From NCBI RefSeq assembly GCF_052857255.1, contig NC_135497.1:112461002-112525001 (forward strand): a stretch of DNA of 64,000 bases, in the 5' to 3' direction. A program made the position numbers and the translations under genes. Shown piece after piece: positions 42,407 through 53,150 of this stretch. Each line of letters starts with the position of its first letter. Positions within the stretch are counted from its first letter, which is position 1. Under the pieces are notes generated by a model. It was not told where the DNA came from. It did not search any database and worked only from the letters and a program-made list of their open reading frames with translations. Source of the DNA: Amblyomma americanum. Taxonomy: Eukaryota > Arthropoda > Arachnida > Ixodida > Ixodidae.

Positions 42407-45230
42407 TTAAAGAAAATGTTTGTGCAGTTGGTCTTGAAATGATTGGTGGTTGCCGATAGATGCGATACAGTTGGGAAGATCATTCCAAAGAATAATGGCA
42501 CGTGGAAGAGCAGATGAATTGAATGCTAAGGTTCTTCCGTAAATGCGTGTAATGCTATACTGATTATGTAGGCGGCGTGAAATGCGTGAAGGCTCTTCGA
42601 GGGGCAAGGGAGATGGCCTGGTGCTATGACGATATTTATGAAGTAAGCATAAAAGAGCGATGGAGCGACGAATATGTAATGGTTCGAGGGAGATATCAAG
42701 TTTAATCTTAGTGATACTGGACTGGGGGTGGTACTTTTGTGTGATGAAACGAGCGGCTCTATTTTGTACGGATTCAAGCATGTTGATCAGGTAATTTTGA
42801 TAAGGGGACCACATAGGTGAAGCAAATTCTAGTTGAGGACGCACGATTGTTAAGTAAGCGACTTTTCTCACGTTATTAGGGGCGTTTCGCAAGTTCCGGC
42901 GCAGGTACCCAAGTGATCTTGAAGCTTTGGCACAGATGGATTGAATGTGTGTGGCCCATGAAAGATTATCTGTGAGGTGAATACCTAAATACTTATAAGA
43001 TGATGCCCGAGACACTGCGGTACCTTCAATGGAGTACGAGAAATTAGAATTAGTACGCTTGCGGGTGAAAGAGATGACCTTGCATTTAGATGAGTTGAGC
43101 ATCATTTGCCATTTACTGCACCAATTTGAAATTAAGTTCAGGTCAGTTTGGAGGGCAAGGTGATCATGCATAGAATTAATGGGCCGGTAAATGATGCAGT
43201 CGTCAGCAAAGAGGCGTATAGAAGAAGATATGTCTGTTGGCAAGTCGTTAATGTATATTAGAAACAATAAGGGGCCAAGAACACTACCTTGGGGTACGCC
43301 AGACTCTACATCACTGAGTGGGGAGGTGAGATTGTTAACTGTAGTGAACTGCTGGCGAAATGAAAGAAAGTTACGTAGCCATGACAGTGTTAAAGAATCT
43401 AGGCACAGAGCAGACAATTTTGAGAACAAGCGGGAATGTGCAACACGGTCGAAGGCTTTAGCAAAATCTAAAAAGATACAGTCAGTTTGAAGGTTAGCAT
43501 CCATGTTGAAATGCAATTCAGTCGTAAATTCTAGCAGTTGGGTGTCACAAGAAAAACCTTTTCGGAAGCCGTGCTGATTAGGAAAAAAGAAAGAGTTAAG
43601 TTCCAGATGGCAGTAAATGTGAGAAGCGATAACATGCTCGAGTAATTTACAGCAAATGCAGGTTAGCGAAATGGGGCGGTAGTTTTCCGGTGAATTTCTG
43701 TTTCCACTTTTGAACACTGGAACGACCTTAGCAATTTTCCAATCTGTAGGAAGTAAACCGGATGATAATGATTGCTGATAGATGAGGCATAGAATTTCAC
43801 TGGAGATCGATACGGTGTTTTTCAGTATTTTAGAATTTATGTTGTCAACACCTGCTGATGAGGAAACCTTAAGATTAGAAATGAGACGAGCGATACCTTC
43901 AGCGGAAATGGTAATAGGGGCCATAAATTGGTAATCATGATCAGGAACAATGGGTATGTTGGAATGATCTTCCCGAGTGAACACTGACGCAAAGTATCTG
44001 TTAAATGCTTGGAGACATTCACTCTCCGAAAGCTGCACGTGATCGTCGTTGCATAATGGAAATTGGTTGTTAGTACTGTCAGGAGATATCACGCGCCAGA
44101 ACTTTTTGGGATTAGATTTTAGGAGGGCGGGTAGGTCATGGGAAAAATATTTTTTCTTTGATGCCCGGAGGGCCGAGCAGTAAGATTTCAGACAATCGTT
44201 GTATTTTTGCCAAGCACCCGATGTAGATACCAACCGAGCCTTTCTGTACAAACGCTTTTTTTTTGTTTCGATGACGACGGAGAGATCTAGTGAACCATGG
44301 ATTAGATTTGTCGTTTGAAATTGAAACCAAGGGAACATATTTGTAAACTAGATTGGACATCATGATCTTATAAAGTACCCAGTTCTGATCGACGGACCTG
44401 TCCGCAAATGAGGGCAAGAACGTTTGAATAAAAAAATCGTTAAGTGCAATATTCATATCTCTATAATTAGCTCTATTGTAATCGCGAATTTTCGTGGATG
44501 TAAGACCTTGAAATGCTAATGGGACATTAAGTTGTAGATGAATGAGCTTATGGTCACTAAAACCGTCAAGGAGCAAGACTTCGTTAATCGTTTCGGGCGC
44601 ATTGCAGAAAGCTAAATCTAAAATGTTTGAACCGCGAGTAGGTTGGTTAATCACCTGAAAGAAATTAAAATCTAACATAATGTTGATAAGTTCTGTTGAG
44701 GCGCGGCAAGATGACGACAAATGTGACCAATCAATCTGTGGGAAATTGAAGTCACCAACCAGGTAAATGAGTTCAGTTGGGCATATTTGCATAGCTGAAG
44801 TAATACTGCTATGGAGTTTAGAAACGAATGAGTGGTCTGAATCAGGCGGACGGTAGCAAACACCAACCAGTACCTTCACCGATGCCAAAGTACAAGCAGC
44901 CCAGACTATTTCAAGTGAAGACCCGGTGTTAATGAGGAATGAATTTAATCCTTTTTTGATGGCGATAAGGACACCACCACCTTTTCTACCGGAGCGATCA
45001 CAGCGATATACGTTGTAGTTATCTTTACTGGGAAAAATTTCGCTATCCGCTACGTCAGGGTGCAACCAAGTTTCTATTAGTGCCACAATATCATCGTCAG
45101 AATCATCCAGAAAAGAACACACCTCTTCACGCTTAGGCAGTAGGCTTCGGATGTTAGTAAATGATAAAGATAACTGTGGACTGGAGCCACAAGACCTAGG
45201 CAGAGCCTTAGTGGGATGGCTGTTGCTGAG
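42407..45230 (-). pseudogene. LINE ORF2: endonuclease and reverse transcriptase (single frameshift)
   Basis: The EN part (45230-44136) shows NIRSLLPKREEV, ALIETWLHPD, RSGRKGGGVLIAI, VGVCYRPPDSD, LVGDFNFPQIDW and FSDHKLIHL, covering the Glu, Asp and His catalytic blocks of an apurinic-type endonuclease. The RT part (44338-42407, 643 codons) shows KVVPVFKSGNR, ENYRPISLTCICCKLLEHVI, HGFRKGFSCDTQLLEF, IFLDFAKAFDRVAHSRL, GVPQGSVLGPLLFLIY and the catalytic LFADDCIIY (about 43214-43190), followed by a thumb and a C-terminal domain ending HNQYSITRIYGR and LWNDLPNCI. EN and RT differ by one frame step near the homopolymer at 44256-44264. No ATG opens the EN domain; it follows the ORF1 stop in the same frame. 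Confidence 0.88.
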
Positions 45231-46139
45231 CTATCTGGTTGATAGAATGACAGAATTGGTCGCGCTATCATATACGTAGGTATTTTTGCCAATGTGCAGC
45301 TTATCAACGGCCAGTTTGCCCTTCTTATCCTGGAGCTTGGCGAACTCAAGTAGCTTTTGCCGTGCCTGCCTGGTTGGCAAAGAAAAATCCTCTCGAATTG
45401 AATGATTCGAGCCTTTTAGCTTATACGCTGACGAAAGAATCTGCTGTTTGTCCTTAAAAAAAGTTAGTTTCGTGATAATGGGCCTATGCTTGTCGACAGC
45501 GAACCTTCCCAACCGATGTACACGCTCAAACTGGGAGTTTGTGACAGTAATTCCCAGTTTTTCGTGGCAGAAGGAAATTATTTTCTGTTCCGAATCGTCC
45601 CAGCTTTCGTTCTCATCGTCTGTGAGCCCAAAGAACAACAAATTGGACCGCCGAAGCCTGTTTTCAGCATCAGTACACCTCTCTGTAACTTGGGCCAGTT
45701 TTTCACTAATGTTATGCAGACCGGGATCGAGAGTGCTGGCGTCAGGTTGGCTAAGTGGTACAGCTTTGGCCTCCAGTGCTGTAACTCTGTCAGAAAGCTG
45801 TTTAATCATCACATCTGTAGCATCCTGTTTTTCTTTAACACCCTTAAGCTCGTTCAATATTTCCATTTGACCAGACTCGAGCCTCTGCATAGTTTCCAAA
45901 ATCGAGGAAAGCAGGTCCTCAGGAGAAGGACCTGGGTTTGATTCAACGTCACCGGCAAGTAAGATCAACAAGGACAGGGCAAATGACCAACATCGCGACA
46001 CTGGCAGTAGAAAACGCTTCACTTTGGCGCGGAACTCTATTGGGCACGACACCACTAGCAGACAGTAATCATCACTCTTGGCACAAGTAGCACCGTTGAG
46101 GTAACTAACCTGCACAATCAGGACCGGTAAGTTGTGCAT
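45231..46139 (-). CDS. LINE ORF1 protein with 2A leader, coiled coil and RNA-binding region
   Basis: I chose the ATG at 46139 (302 codons) because it lies 24 nt after the internal transcription start inferred from the TATA box. The frame stays open upstream to an equivalent ATG at 46397 in the duplicated monomer (388 codons). Residues 1-70 form a leader with a hydrophobic segment that ends in LLILLAGDVESNPG and a following P, a canonical 2A ribosome-skipping motif. Residues about 71-130 form a coiled coil (MQRLESGQMEILNELKGVKE and following). The rest resembles L1-ORF1p-like nucleic-acid-binding proteins: RRSNLLFFGLTDDENE, then RVHRLGR, KLTFFKDKQQIL and a basic C-terminal segment. The frame ends in a TAG at 45233-45231. 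Confidence 0.85.
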   Translation of the reverse strand: MHNLPVLIVQVSYLNGATCAKSDDYCLLVVSCPIEFRAKVKRFLLPVSRCWSFALSLLILLAGDVESNPGPSPEDLLSSILETMQRLESGQMEILNELKGVKEKQDATDVMIKQLSDRVTALEAKAVPLSQPDASTLDPGLHNISEKLAQVTERCTDAENRLRRSNLLFFGLTDDENESWDDSEQKIISFCHEKLGITVTNSQFERVHRLGRFAVDKHRPIITKLTFFKDKQQILSSAYKLKGSNHSIREDFSLPTRQARQKLLEFAKLQDKKGKLAVDKLHIGKNTYVYDSATNSVILSTR

Positions 46140-46421
46140 GGCTGACGCGGTGTCGAGCCCAATTCCGCGCGCAGCTCTGTCGCCGTTATATACCGGGCTG
46201 GCTGTGACGTGGTCCGTTGTCGACGATGGATGTTGCCAGATGAAAGTGTCGGTGGCATCCAAAAACAGCGAAGGCGGCAGTGAACCAAGAACGGGCGGCA
46301 GCGATGCTCTAAGACCAGCCTCGCGGTAGATGGCCGGCCAGCAAGCGACGCCACAGATGAAAGCACCCTGCACAATCAGGACCGGTAAGTTGTGCATGGC
46401 TGACGCGGTGTCGAGCCCAAT
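46106..46421 (-). repeat. LINE 5' promoter monomer, 1.2 copies of a 258-bp unit
   Basis: The stretch from the AAT of TCGAGCCCAAT inward to CTGCACAATC occurs at 46421-46369 and again at 46163-46111, exactly 258 bp apart. The unit between them contains the TATA box. Because 258 is a multiple of three, ORF1 stays open through the duplication. Confidence 0.88.
46186..46192 (-). promoter_or_regulatory. TATA box of the LINE monomer
   Basis: TATATAA on the minus strand in the context CCCGGTATATAACGGCG. The first T is 29 nt upstream of position 46163, the base equivalent to the 5' end of the element at 46421. This is the usual TATA-to-start distance for RNA polymerase II. Confidence 0.65.
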
Positions 46422-46424
46422 CTG

Positions 46425-47219
46425 ACGATCATTGTGTCAATATGACGATCATTGTGTCCGCAGATCTCCTGTGAAAGGCTTGCGGTCTTTTGCTATTAAC
46501 GTTCTTGCTATCTTCAAAGGCGTTCCCTATTGGTTTTCTATGGCAGTCTTAAGTGCTCGGTGCGAGATTTTGCTACACGTCGGAAGAATGGATTATTACT
46601 TTCAATATATCCATAACAGTACCTTAGAATCTTCCACAATTCTCTTCTGGTAAACCTCCCTGCCTTTCCTCCTTCTCCTCCTCCCAATATTCAAAATTTT
46701 TGTCTAAGAATGATGGATATGACACATCTCCTGCCACTTATCAGATCGCCATAACTAGCAACGACGGGAAGTGCTAGTGGAAGAGAGAGTATATGTGAAA
46801 AATAAACAGAGGCCCGGCATATGTGCATGCCGCTGTCTAATTTTTTATTTATCGCGAAATGAGAACGCCTCATCATTAGTCGCCGAATCTCTCGTTTGAA
46901 AATCCTGCGGCTCTTTTTTATTGTGTTTCTGTGCCGTTTCGTGCACCTGATGCTATTCTGTACGCACAACGACATGCCACCGTAATCACCCAAGGATGTA
47001 CCGCTAAGGCCGACGCACGAAAGAAACCATGCTTGTCCTCGTCATAACGGAAATTGCGCTGATAACCAGCGCATGTATTGTCACGTCATATGCGCGTGTC
47101 ACACGCAGGACCATGCCAAAGAAAGAAAGCCCCGAGAATGGCGGAAGTATCATTCGGTGGTACCAGGAACGAACTTCGTTCTACTCATGGCCAGAGATAG
47201 TATAACGATTCTGTTTGAT
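46425..47219. other. Unassigned DNA; short direct repeat at the LINE junction
   Basis: TGACGATCATTGTGTC occurs at 46423-46438 and 46443-46458, right beside the LINE 5' end. The remainder holds chance frames only. Confidence 0.4.
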
Positions 47220-48070
47220 TGTTATTCTCCTCGACCTTCGTCATCGCCTCGTGCGACGCCTCGCCCCAGCTATCGCCGGAATCTGGCAGTCGTCGCACGA
47301 CAGCAACAGAATTGAATCGAGGGAAAAGCGCCGTTACAATACACCAGCCGTGCAGCCAACTCGCGGCCCGTTTGGGCACCGTACTGCCATTAACGGAACC
47401 GTGCGGGGTTGTTCCGCCCCAGGCGCACCTTACGCGTTGAAGCGAGCTGCCTGGGCGATGAAACAAGGCCCGCGCACGCGCCAGCACGCCACAGCAGGCA
47501 GCGCTCGGTCATTGTTTCGCCTTGCCAGCGGGCGGCGGTGCCGTATTCGCTTCCACGCCACGCGGCGCGCATGGCAAGTGCGAGTAGGCCGCGTGGTGCG
47601 CGCGCCGGGCGCTTGGCCAGCCCCATGCATGCACGGCCTGCGGCCGCGAAGAAGCTCGCGCGTTGTAGCAAGCCCGATTAAGCCGGGATGTGGAGCGTAC
47701 ACGCGTGAGCTACGCGTTCCTGCGGCTGCTGCTGCTTCTGCGCCAGCAGCCCAGCCTGTTTCCGGCCGGCCGGCCTCATCTGTCTCATTTTCTCGCGCCT
47801 GGCGTAGCAGTGCGGAGTTGTTTTCGTTGGTCGAGGGGGCGGGGGACACCGCTTTTTTTTTTTCTGTGTGGTTTCATTCGCGCGCAGGAGGATTAAAAAA
47901 AATACGTAACGCCGGTGAGGGGGGGGGGGGGGGTGATTCCGGCGATGGTGAAGCGAGCAGATATGACGTTGCTTGCGCGTGCCGGCTGTCAGCGAAGCCG
48001 TGGCTGGCGAACCAGCGTTTACGTGTACTGCTAGTTTTTTTGTTGTTGTTGTTGCGCACGCCTACCTGCG
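47220..48070. promoter_or_regulatory. CpG-rich island
   Basis: A GC-rich, CpG-dense stretch with overlapping long frames on both strands (47215-48084 plus and 47430-47849 minus), which is the usual artefact of such composition: the predicted proteins are Arg/Ala-rich with no domain. A G15 run lies at 47919-47933. It could be a promoter, but no splice donor with a good ATG was found. Confidence 0.3.
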
Positions 48071-51000
48071 CCCGCACTCTTTAGGTACTTTCGTGCAGTG
48101 TCTCGTCACGTTCAATTACTTTTTCGAGAATTAAGCCCCCCGAGCTCACGTCTTAATTGAAAAAAAAAATGCATGCCGACGTGAGCACCGCGGTAGCGAT
48201 TAGTTTTGTGAGAAGGAAAAATCTTGAACGAAGCTTATTATCGCTGTCGTCGTTTCACCAGCGTAGTGAACAGCGAAACCATTCAAGACAGTGCCCAACC
48301 TACCTTCAACTGACACCATTAATTTTCTTTTGTTTTTCTCATTTGCGGAGGGGGCTGGCTTCTTACATCATTGCTGGCTTCTTACATCATTAGTGTAAGA
48401 AGAACAGATTTTGCAGCTGGTCTGTTGCAATGGCCACGCCTATGAAAGAGAGGGAAGAGACAAACGATGGGTCATCCAATTTTATTGTGTACAGCGCGAT
48501 ATATGGGAAGCATCCAGAAGCAAAAAAAAAAGAAGGAAACATTACGAAGGAAAACTGTCGCACCGTCGCGGAGTAATGGCTTCTATACACTTGGCACTTC
48601 GTAAAAAATGTTTCATTCCATCTCAAGAGTACTGACGGCACGTATTGCCGCCATGGTGTAGGCTAGAAAAAAAGTATTTTCAGTTACACCCGCGAAATGC
48701 TGCCGCTACTATACTGAATAAGTGCATTTCATTCTCATCTATTACGATTGGTGGCGGATTGTTGCGCCTTCTCCAGGCAGCTCAACAGCTCACGCTGTCT
48801 TCTTCGTCTACCACTTTTTCATCTTCCTCTTGTTCCAAGTTCACCCGGATAACATGTATAAACCTGCCTTCCAGTCTGCGCGGCCTTGCATGCAACGCGC
48901 GTTATATGTGGCCGCGTGTGTATCTGCACAGTGTACGCTTGTAAATATGCGGGGGTGCCTTTTATGCTATCCTGGATTTCAGCGTTAAAGTGTGTTTTAC
49001 CGGACAGCCAGCGCTCCGTGTGTCTCCTTCCATTATCCTGTCTGTGCGACCCTGCTTAGTTTTCAAACGTAGCAATTGTTCTACGAAACGGCTGGCCGTA
49101 CCCACTGTATGTGTATACAGTGGTAGCCCCTATGCTGTCTGCTCCGCTTTCCTGTCTCATTCGCATCTGCGTACCAACACTGCGCCCGCGTTGACCTCCT
49201 GCGCTCGCATGTTGCTTGCTTACCCTAACCGTGCTCCTAGATCTAACCCGCCGACGTGCACGCGATGGTTCTTTGCACATACGGGGGCGGTTTTAGTGGG
49301 AAGCTCCTCGGAGGGGTGGTCGCTGATACAGCGGCCATGCATATGTGGAGCCAGGACCGTTACACCTGCTGTCTTTGCATAATTATTCACTCTTCCAACG
49401 TCGTGCACCGCAGTGACACCAATCGGGAACATAGGGTCGGTCGGTCGTTCGGTCGCGACTCTTGCCCTGTAAGCGTCGATGAGATATGGGGCTGCCGTGA
49501 AAACTGCACGCGCACATTGAAGCCCGGAAGAACAGAAAGCAACAGCAAGGACGTGTTTCAGCTGCTGCCGCAAGGGCGTTGTATGGTATCAGACCAGGTG
49601 GCGGACGGTCGAGAGGCATCCAAGATGCGCAGTAGCCGTGGGCGTTTCGCTAGCAAGAAGCGCTGGCGGGAGTTGCCCACTCAGCGATGGTTGCCGCGGC
49701 GAGTTCGATAGCCGCGTGTCAGCCGATGTGATCAAAGATTGGAGCCAGGTTTCTGTCCCTGTGCGTCTGACCTATCGATCGCCCACGACGAGGGACGTGT
49801 GAGGACTCCGCTCCGGCGATTACGGGGGCGCTGGCGTCGACAGCGAACGCCCGCAAAGGGCTGTGCCGGTGCTTTTATTTCTGTTGAGTCTCCTACACGC
49901 TAAAACTGCAGGCAGCGTCGATATATTTTTGTTTCGTTTACTGCTAAATCAAGGGCACGTTAGCAAAACTGAATGCGAAGCTGAATGACAGTGGCGAAGT
50001 TAAAAGCGAAAGCTGATGAAAGCTTACATGTCACGCCCTTATTTTTTTTTTTTTCACTTCAGCGGCATCTTTTGGCAGTCAGTCTGCAACTTGCTCCTAC
50101 CGTGACAAGAAGCCTGTCGTTTCACGAATGTGAATGCGTTCGTATCAGGTTGCAGGACATGAACGGTCACGCCTTGCCCCGCCCTACTTAATTCAAGCAG
50201 CGCGAAATTCTACCCACGTTCGCGTGAATTCAATGCATAGCCGGGATTAAATTCCCTATCATTTGGATCATACCGCACCTGAAAACAATGTGGCGCCATA
50301 GGCAGTATTCATGAGCTTGCCGCACTTCGCCGCGTCGGTTCCACGCAATGCAAATTATGCGCTCTGTTTAAATGGCGGAAGCTAATTGGTGATCAACAAG
50401 AACGGCATTTCTTGTTCCGTTCTCAGGCAGCCGGCCGAGCGCTTTTTGAGGCCGCCGTATGTATTACTCGGCGGTGAAGAGTCGTGACTTGAGAGTGAAT
50501 GCGCTGCTGATTGCGGTACACAACTGGGCGTGGCCGTCTGCCGAGGCGTCGAGCCGCAGTTCCTTCCCTTTGTCTCGGCCGGCTCGTTTCCTCCTGCCGG
50601 AGTCAGCGGCGCCAAAAAGCTGGAGGCTTGTCCTTCTGGGAAGAGATTCCTCCTCTCCACTTTCTTCTTGGGCCTTCCGTACAAAGGCACAAGTAAAAGA
50701 GGCGCAAGGAAAGTAACATGGAAGAAAGTGACACTATGAGATAAGAAGAGAAGCGTAAGGTGATTCTGGGAAAACGCGAGGCGTTTATTCTCGAAATGAA
50801 CATGAAAAAAGCAACAAAAGAAAATAACTAATACAGAAGACGGAAGGCTACGCAACTCCTGTAAGCGGTGAAAAGTCGGACACATGAATAGGCATCGAAT
50901 TGTACGTTCTGCTGTGCCTCAAGTTCCCCCGCTCCATGTTTGTCTTAATGCATGTGCTATTGTCACGCCTCGCGCCGACCAGCGAACATGCTGCCTCGCC

Positions 51001-52888
51001 ATGTGTCTGAAACCGCAGATGGGCAGGCGTGCAGATCGGTAATACGCCAATAAGACATACGCTTAGAACTCCGATTCCTTTATCGTACAGAGGGCCCAAC
51101 GCGAATGCAAGGTAAAGCAACAACAACAAAAATTGTTAAAGGAGGAAAACTTTCAAAATTTCACGTTTTGTTGAGAAACATGCTTAGACAGCACACACGC
51201 AAAAAAATACCCCCCCCCCCCCCCCCCCCCCCAAATGCATAATATGCAATTTCTGCCGAGTTCTGGTACCTCCACGTCATGACTCCTCACTGTTTTCAGG
51301 ATGTCAATTGTACTTCTTTTTAGTCATTTTTGTAATTCACTTATTTTAGGGCTTTTGAAACCAATGCTGCAGGCAAACCAAGCGGACGAATACACACTCG
51401 TTCTAGAGGCACACCGGCGCTTAAAGCGGAGTCGTTCTTTTTTAAAACTCTTTTCTGTGTTCATTCGCGTGCTTGGCTTAATATAGCTCTATATACGTGG
51501 GTAGACACAAAGCGCTCAAAATGTAATTCGCGACACATTATATCCTAACAGTAACCGAAGCCGACAGAAAACAAGTTGTGTACACATTTGTGCATGCCTT
51601 GCCTGAAGGTGGTATGGTAATTAGTCGATTATTTCACGTGAACGGACAGTGGAATACTCCTCGAAGTCAAGTAAAACTCTTGTTTGGGCTAGTTAGTTAA
51701 TGGTGAAGTTCAGAGGTCAGTCAGAAGGTTTCAGTTAAAAGGTCAGTGGCAGCAATATGGCTCATTTCATGGCTTCGAACAACAGTTAGGAAATACTGCC
51801 AAGATGGGCAACGCCATCGTGGCTGTGCATCTGTGGCGCTGCTCTTGGTACCACGCTGCCTTGCAACCATGGCTGACGTTGATGGAGGGCACTAGCGGCC
51901 TAGAGGTTCTGTGGAGAGTTCCTATTCTAGCAGCGTCTGGTATTTAGTAGAACGGTCTTGCGGGCTAGTTGATTCATTTTCAAGGAAGGTTAGAAACTGC
52001 GCTAAAGGACGAGGACAGGAGGTAAAGAATCGAATACGACACCACGGGCGGATACTGCTAACTGCTTATTCAAGGAAGCGAGAGCGCTGGCTATTTAAGG
52101 CGGCAACTAAGCCGCGCGATCACCTTTGTCACTCGGACATGTACAGATAAACTCAGTGGAGAGAAATCTACAATATAACTGGTAACAGTATTTGAGGCCA
52201 TGTGAATCAACAAGGAAATCAGACATCGCACGACACTGCGTTCACGAAAAAAAAATGTCAAAACAAATGGTGTAAAGATGAAAAATTGTCTCTTAACGAA
52301 TAATTGGTGTAACGGAGACAGGCGAAGTAATAAAAACACGCGTTGTGGCGATCTAAATGGCAAATGTAAGACAGCAGTTAACAAGAGTATATAAATGTGA
52401 ACGTGAGGCGATAAAATGCGAGATGACTACGTAGATGGCGGAATGTAAAACAACAATCAGCCAGAGTAAAGGTGCAGGCGGGGCAGTAAAACGTGGTAAA
52501 TCATGTGAAAAGGGAAAAACGGGCATGAGGGCAGGGTAACAACAATGAGCGAAATAATGGGCATAAAAACTGGCAAAAGATTAAAACCGTGCCCTAAAGC
52601 TTGTGAACGAGTAAAGAAAGAAATGATGAAAAAAGCGCGCGAAAAGTTGCGAAAAATTTACAGGTGGCCTTCCAGAAAAGCTATCTCGTTCGCTAGAAGC
52701 AAAGCGCACGGCGTGCTGACACACTTGGCGTTAGTTTTTACGACGTCAAATGCTTCCACAACCTCCCTTTTGTCTTTTTCTTTCCATCTGAACAAAAAGT
52801 CGTCTTTTCAAAGATTTGTTTGCAAGGAGTGTTTTTTTTTTTGCCCTCACCCTTCCTTGAAAGGTTGGGCTAGTTCGCCCCGCACTAT
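48071..52888. other. Long unassigned region
   Basis: 4.8 kb without a recognised transposon or gene. A frame at 49256-49711 ends in a very basic stretch (MRSSRGRFASKKRWRE, ATG at about 49625) that could be an N-terminus, but it has no splice donor or homologous domain that I can name. Frames at 50382-50885 and nearby are mutual shadows. A C23 run lies at 51210-51232. Around 51990-52140 there are weak echoes of the terminal sequence next to Penelope fragments. Confidence 0.3.
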
Positions 52889-52900
52889 AGTCGCAGAAGT

Positions 52901-53138
52901 TCATTGGTTCATTGGGGTTTAAAGTCCCAAAGCGACTCAGGCTATGAGAGACGCCGTAGTGAAGGGCTCCGGAAATTTCGACCACCTGGGGTTCTCTAAC
53001 GTGCACTGACATCGCACAGTACACGGGCCTTTAGAATTTCGCCTCCATCGAAATTCGACCGCCGCTGCAGGAATCGAACCCGCGTCTTTCGGGCCAGCAG
53101 CCGCGCGCCATAACCACTCAGCCACCACGGCGGCTTGA
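52901..53138 (-). mobile_element. Ruka-type SINE with TSD
   Basis: On the minus strand: head CCGCCGTGGTGGCTGAGTGG, B box GGTTCGATTCC (about 53088-53078), intact body, and a short tail with repeated CATTGGTT/CAATGAA-type sequence. A perfect 12-bp target duplication AGTCGCAGAAGT lies at 52889-52900 and 53139-53150. Both pol III boxes are close to consensus, so this is one of the best-preserved copies in the window. Confidence 0.9.
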
Positions 53139-53150
53139 AGTCGCAGAAGT

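Larger units (their letters stand above)
42016..46421 (-). mobile_element. Near-intact CR1/L2-like LINE, 4.4 kb
   Basis: From its 5' end: an upstream 258-bp promoter monomer plus the start of the next copy (46421-46106), ORF1 with a 2A leader (46139-45231), ORF2 with an apurinic-type endonuclease and reverse transcriptase (45230-42407), a 3' UTR of about 350 bp and an ATTT-type tail (42016-42052 on the plus strand, read TAAA on the minus). It appears full length because the 5' end coincides with the transcription start predicted from the TATA box. Only one frame disruption was noted in ORF2. No clear target duplication, which is common in this clade. Confidence 0.88.

Noticed and set aside
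47215..48084. 289-codon frame
   Set aside because: It lies in CpG-rich DNA with equally long opposing frames, Arg/Ala-rich composition and no domain.
49625..49711. Basic N-terminus of a transposase-like protein
   Set aside because: The sequence MRSSRGRFASKKRWRE is suggestive, but no further domain, inverted repeats or splice donor follow.
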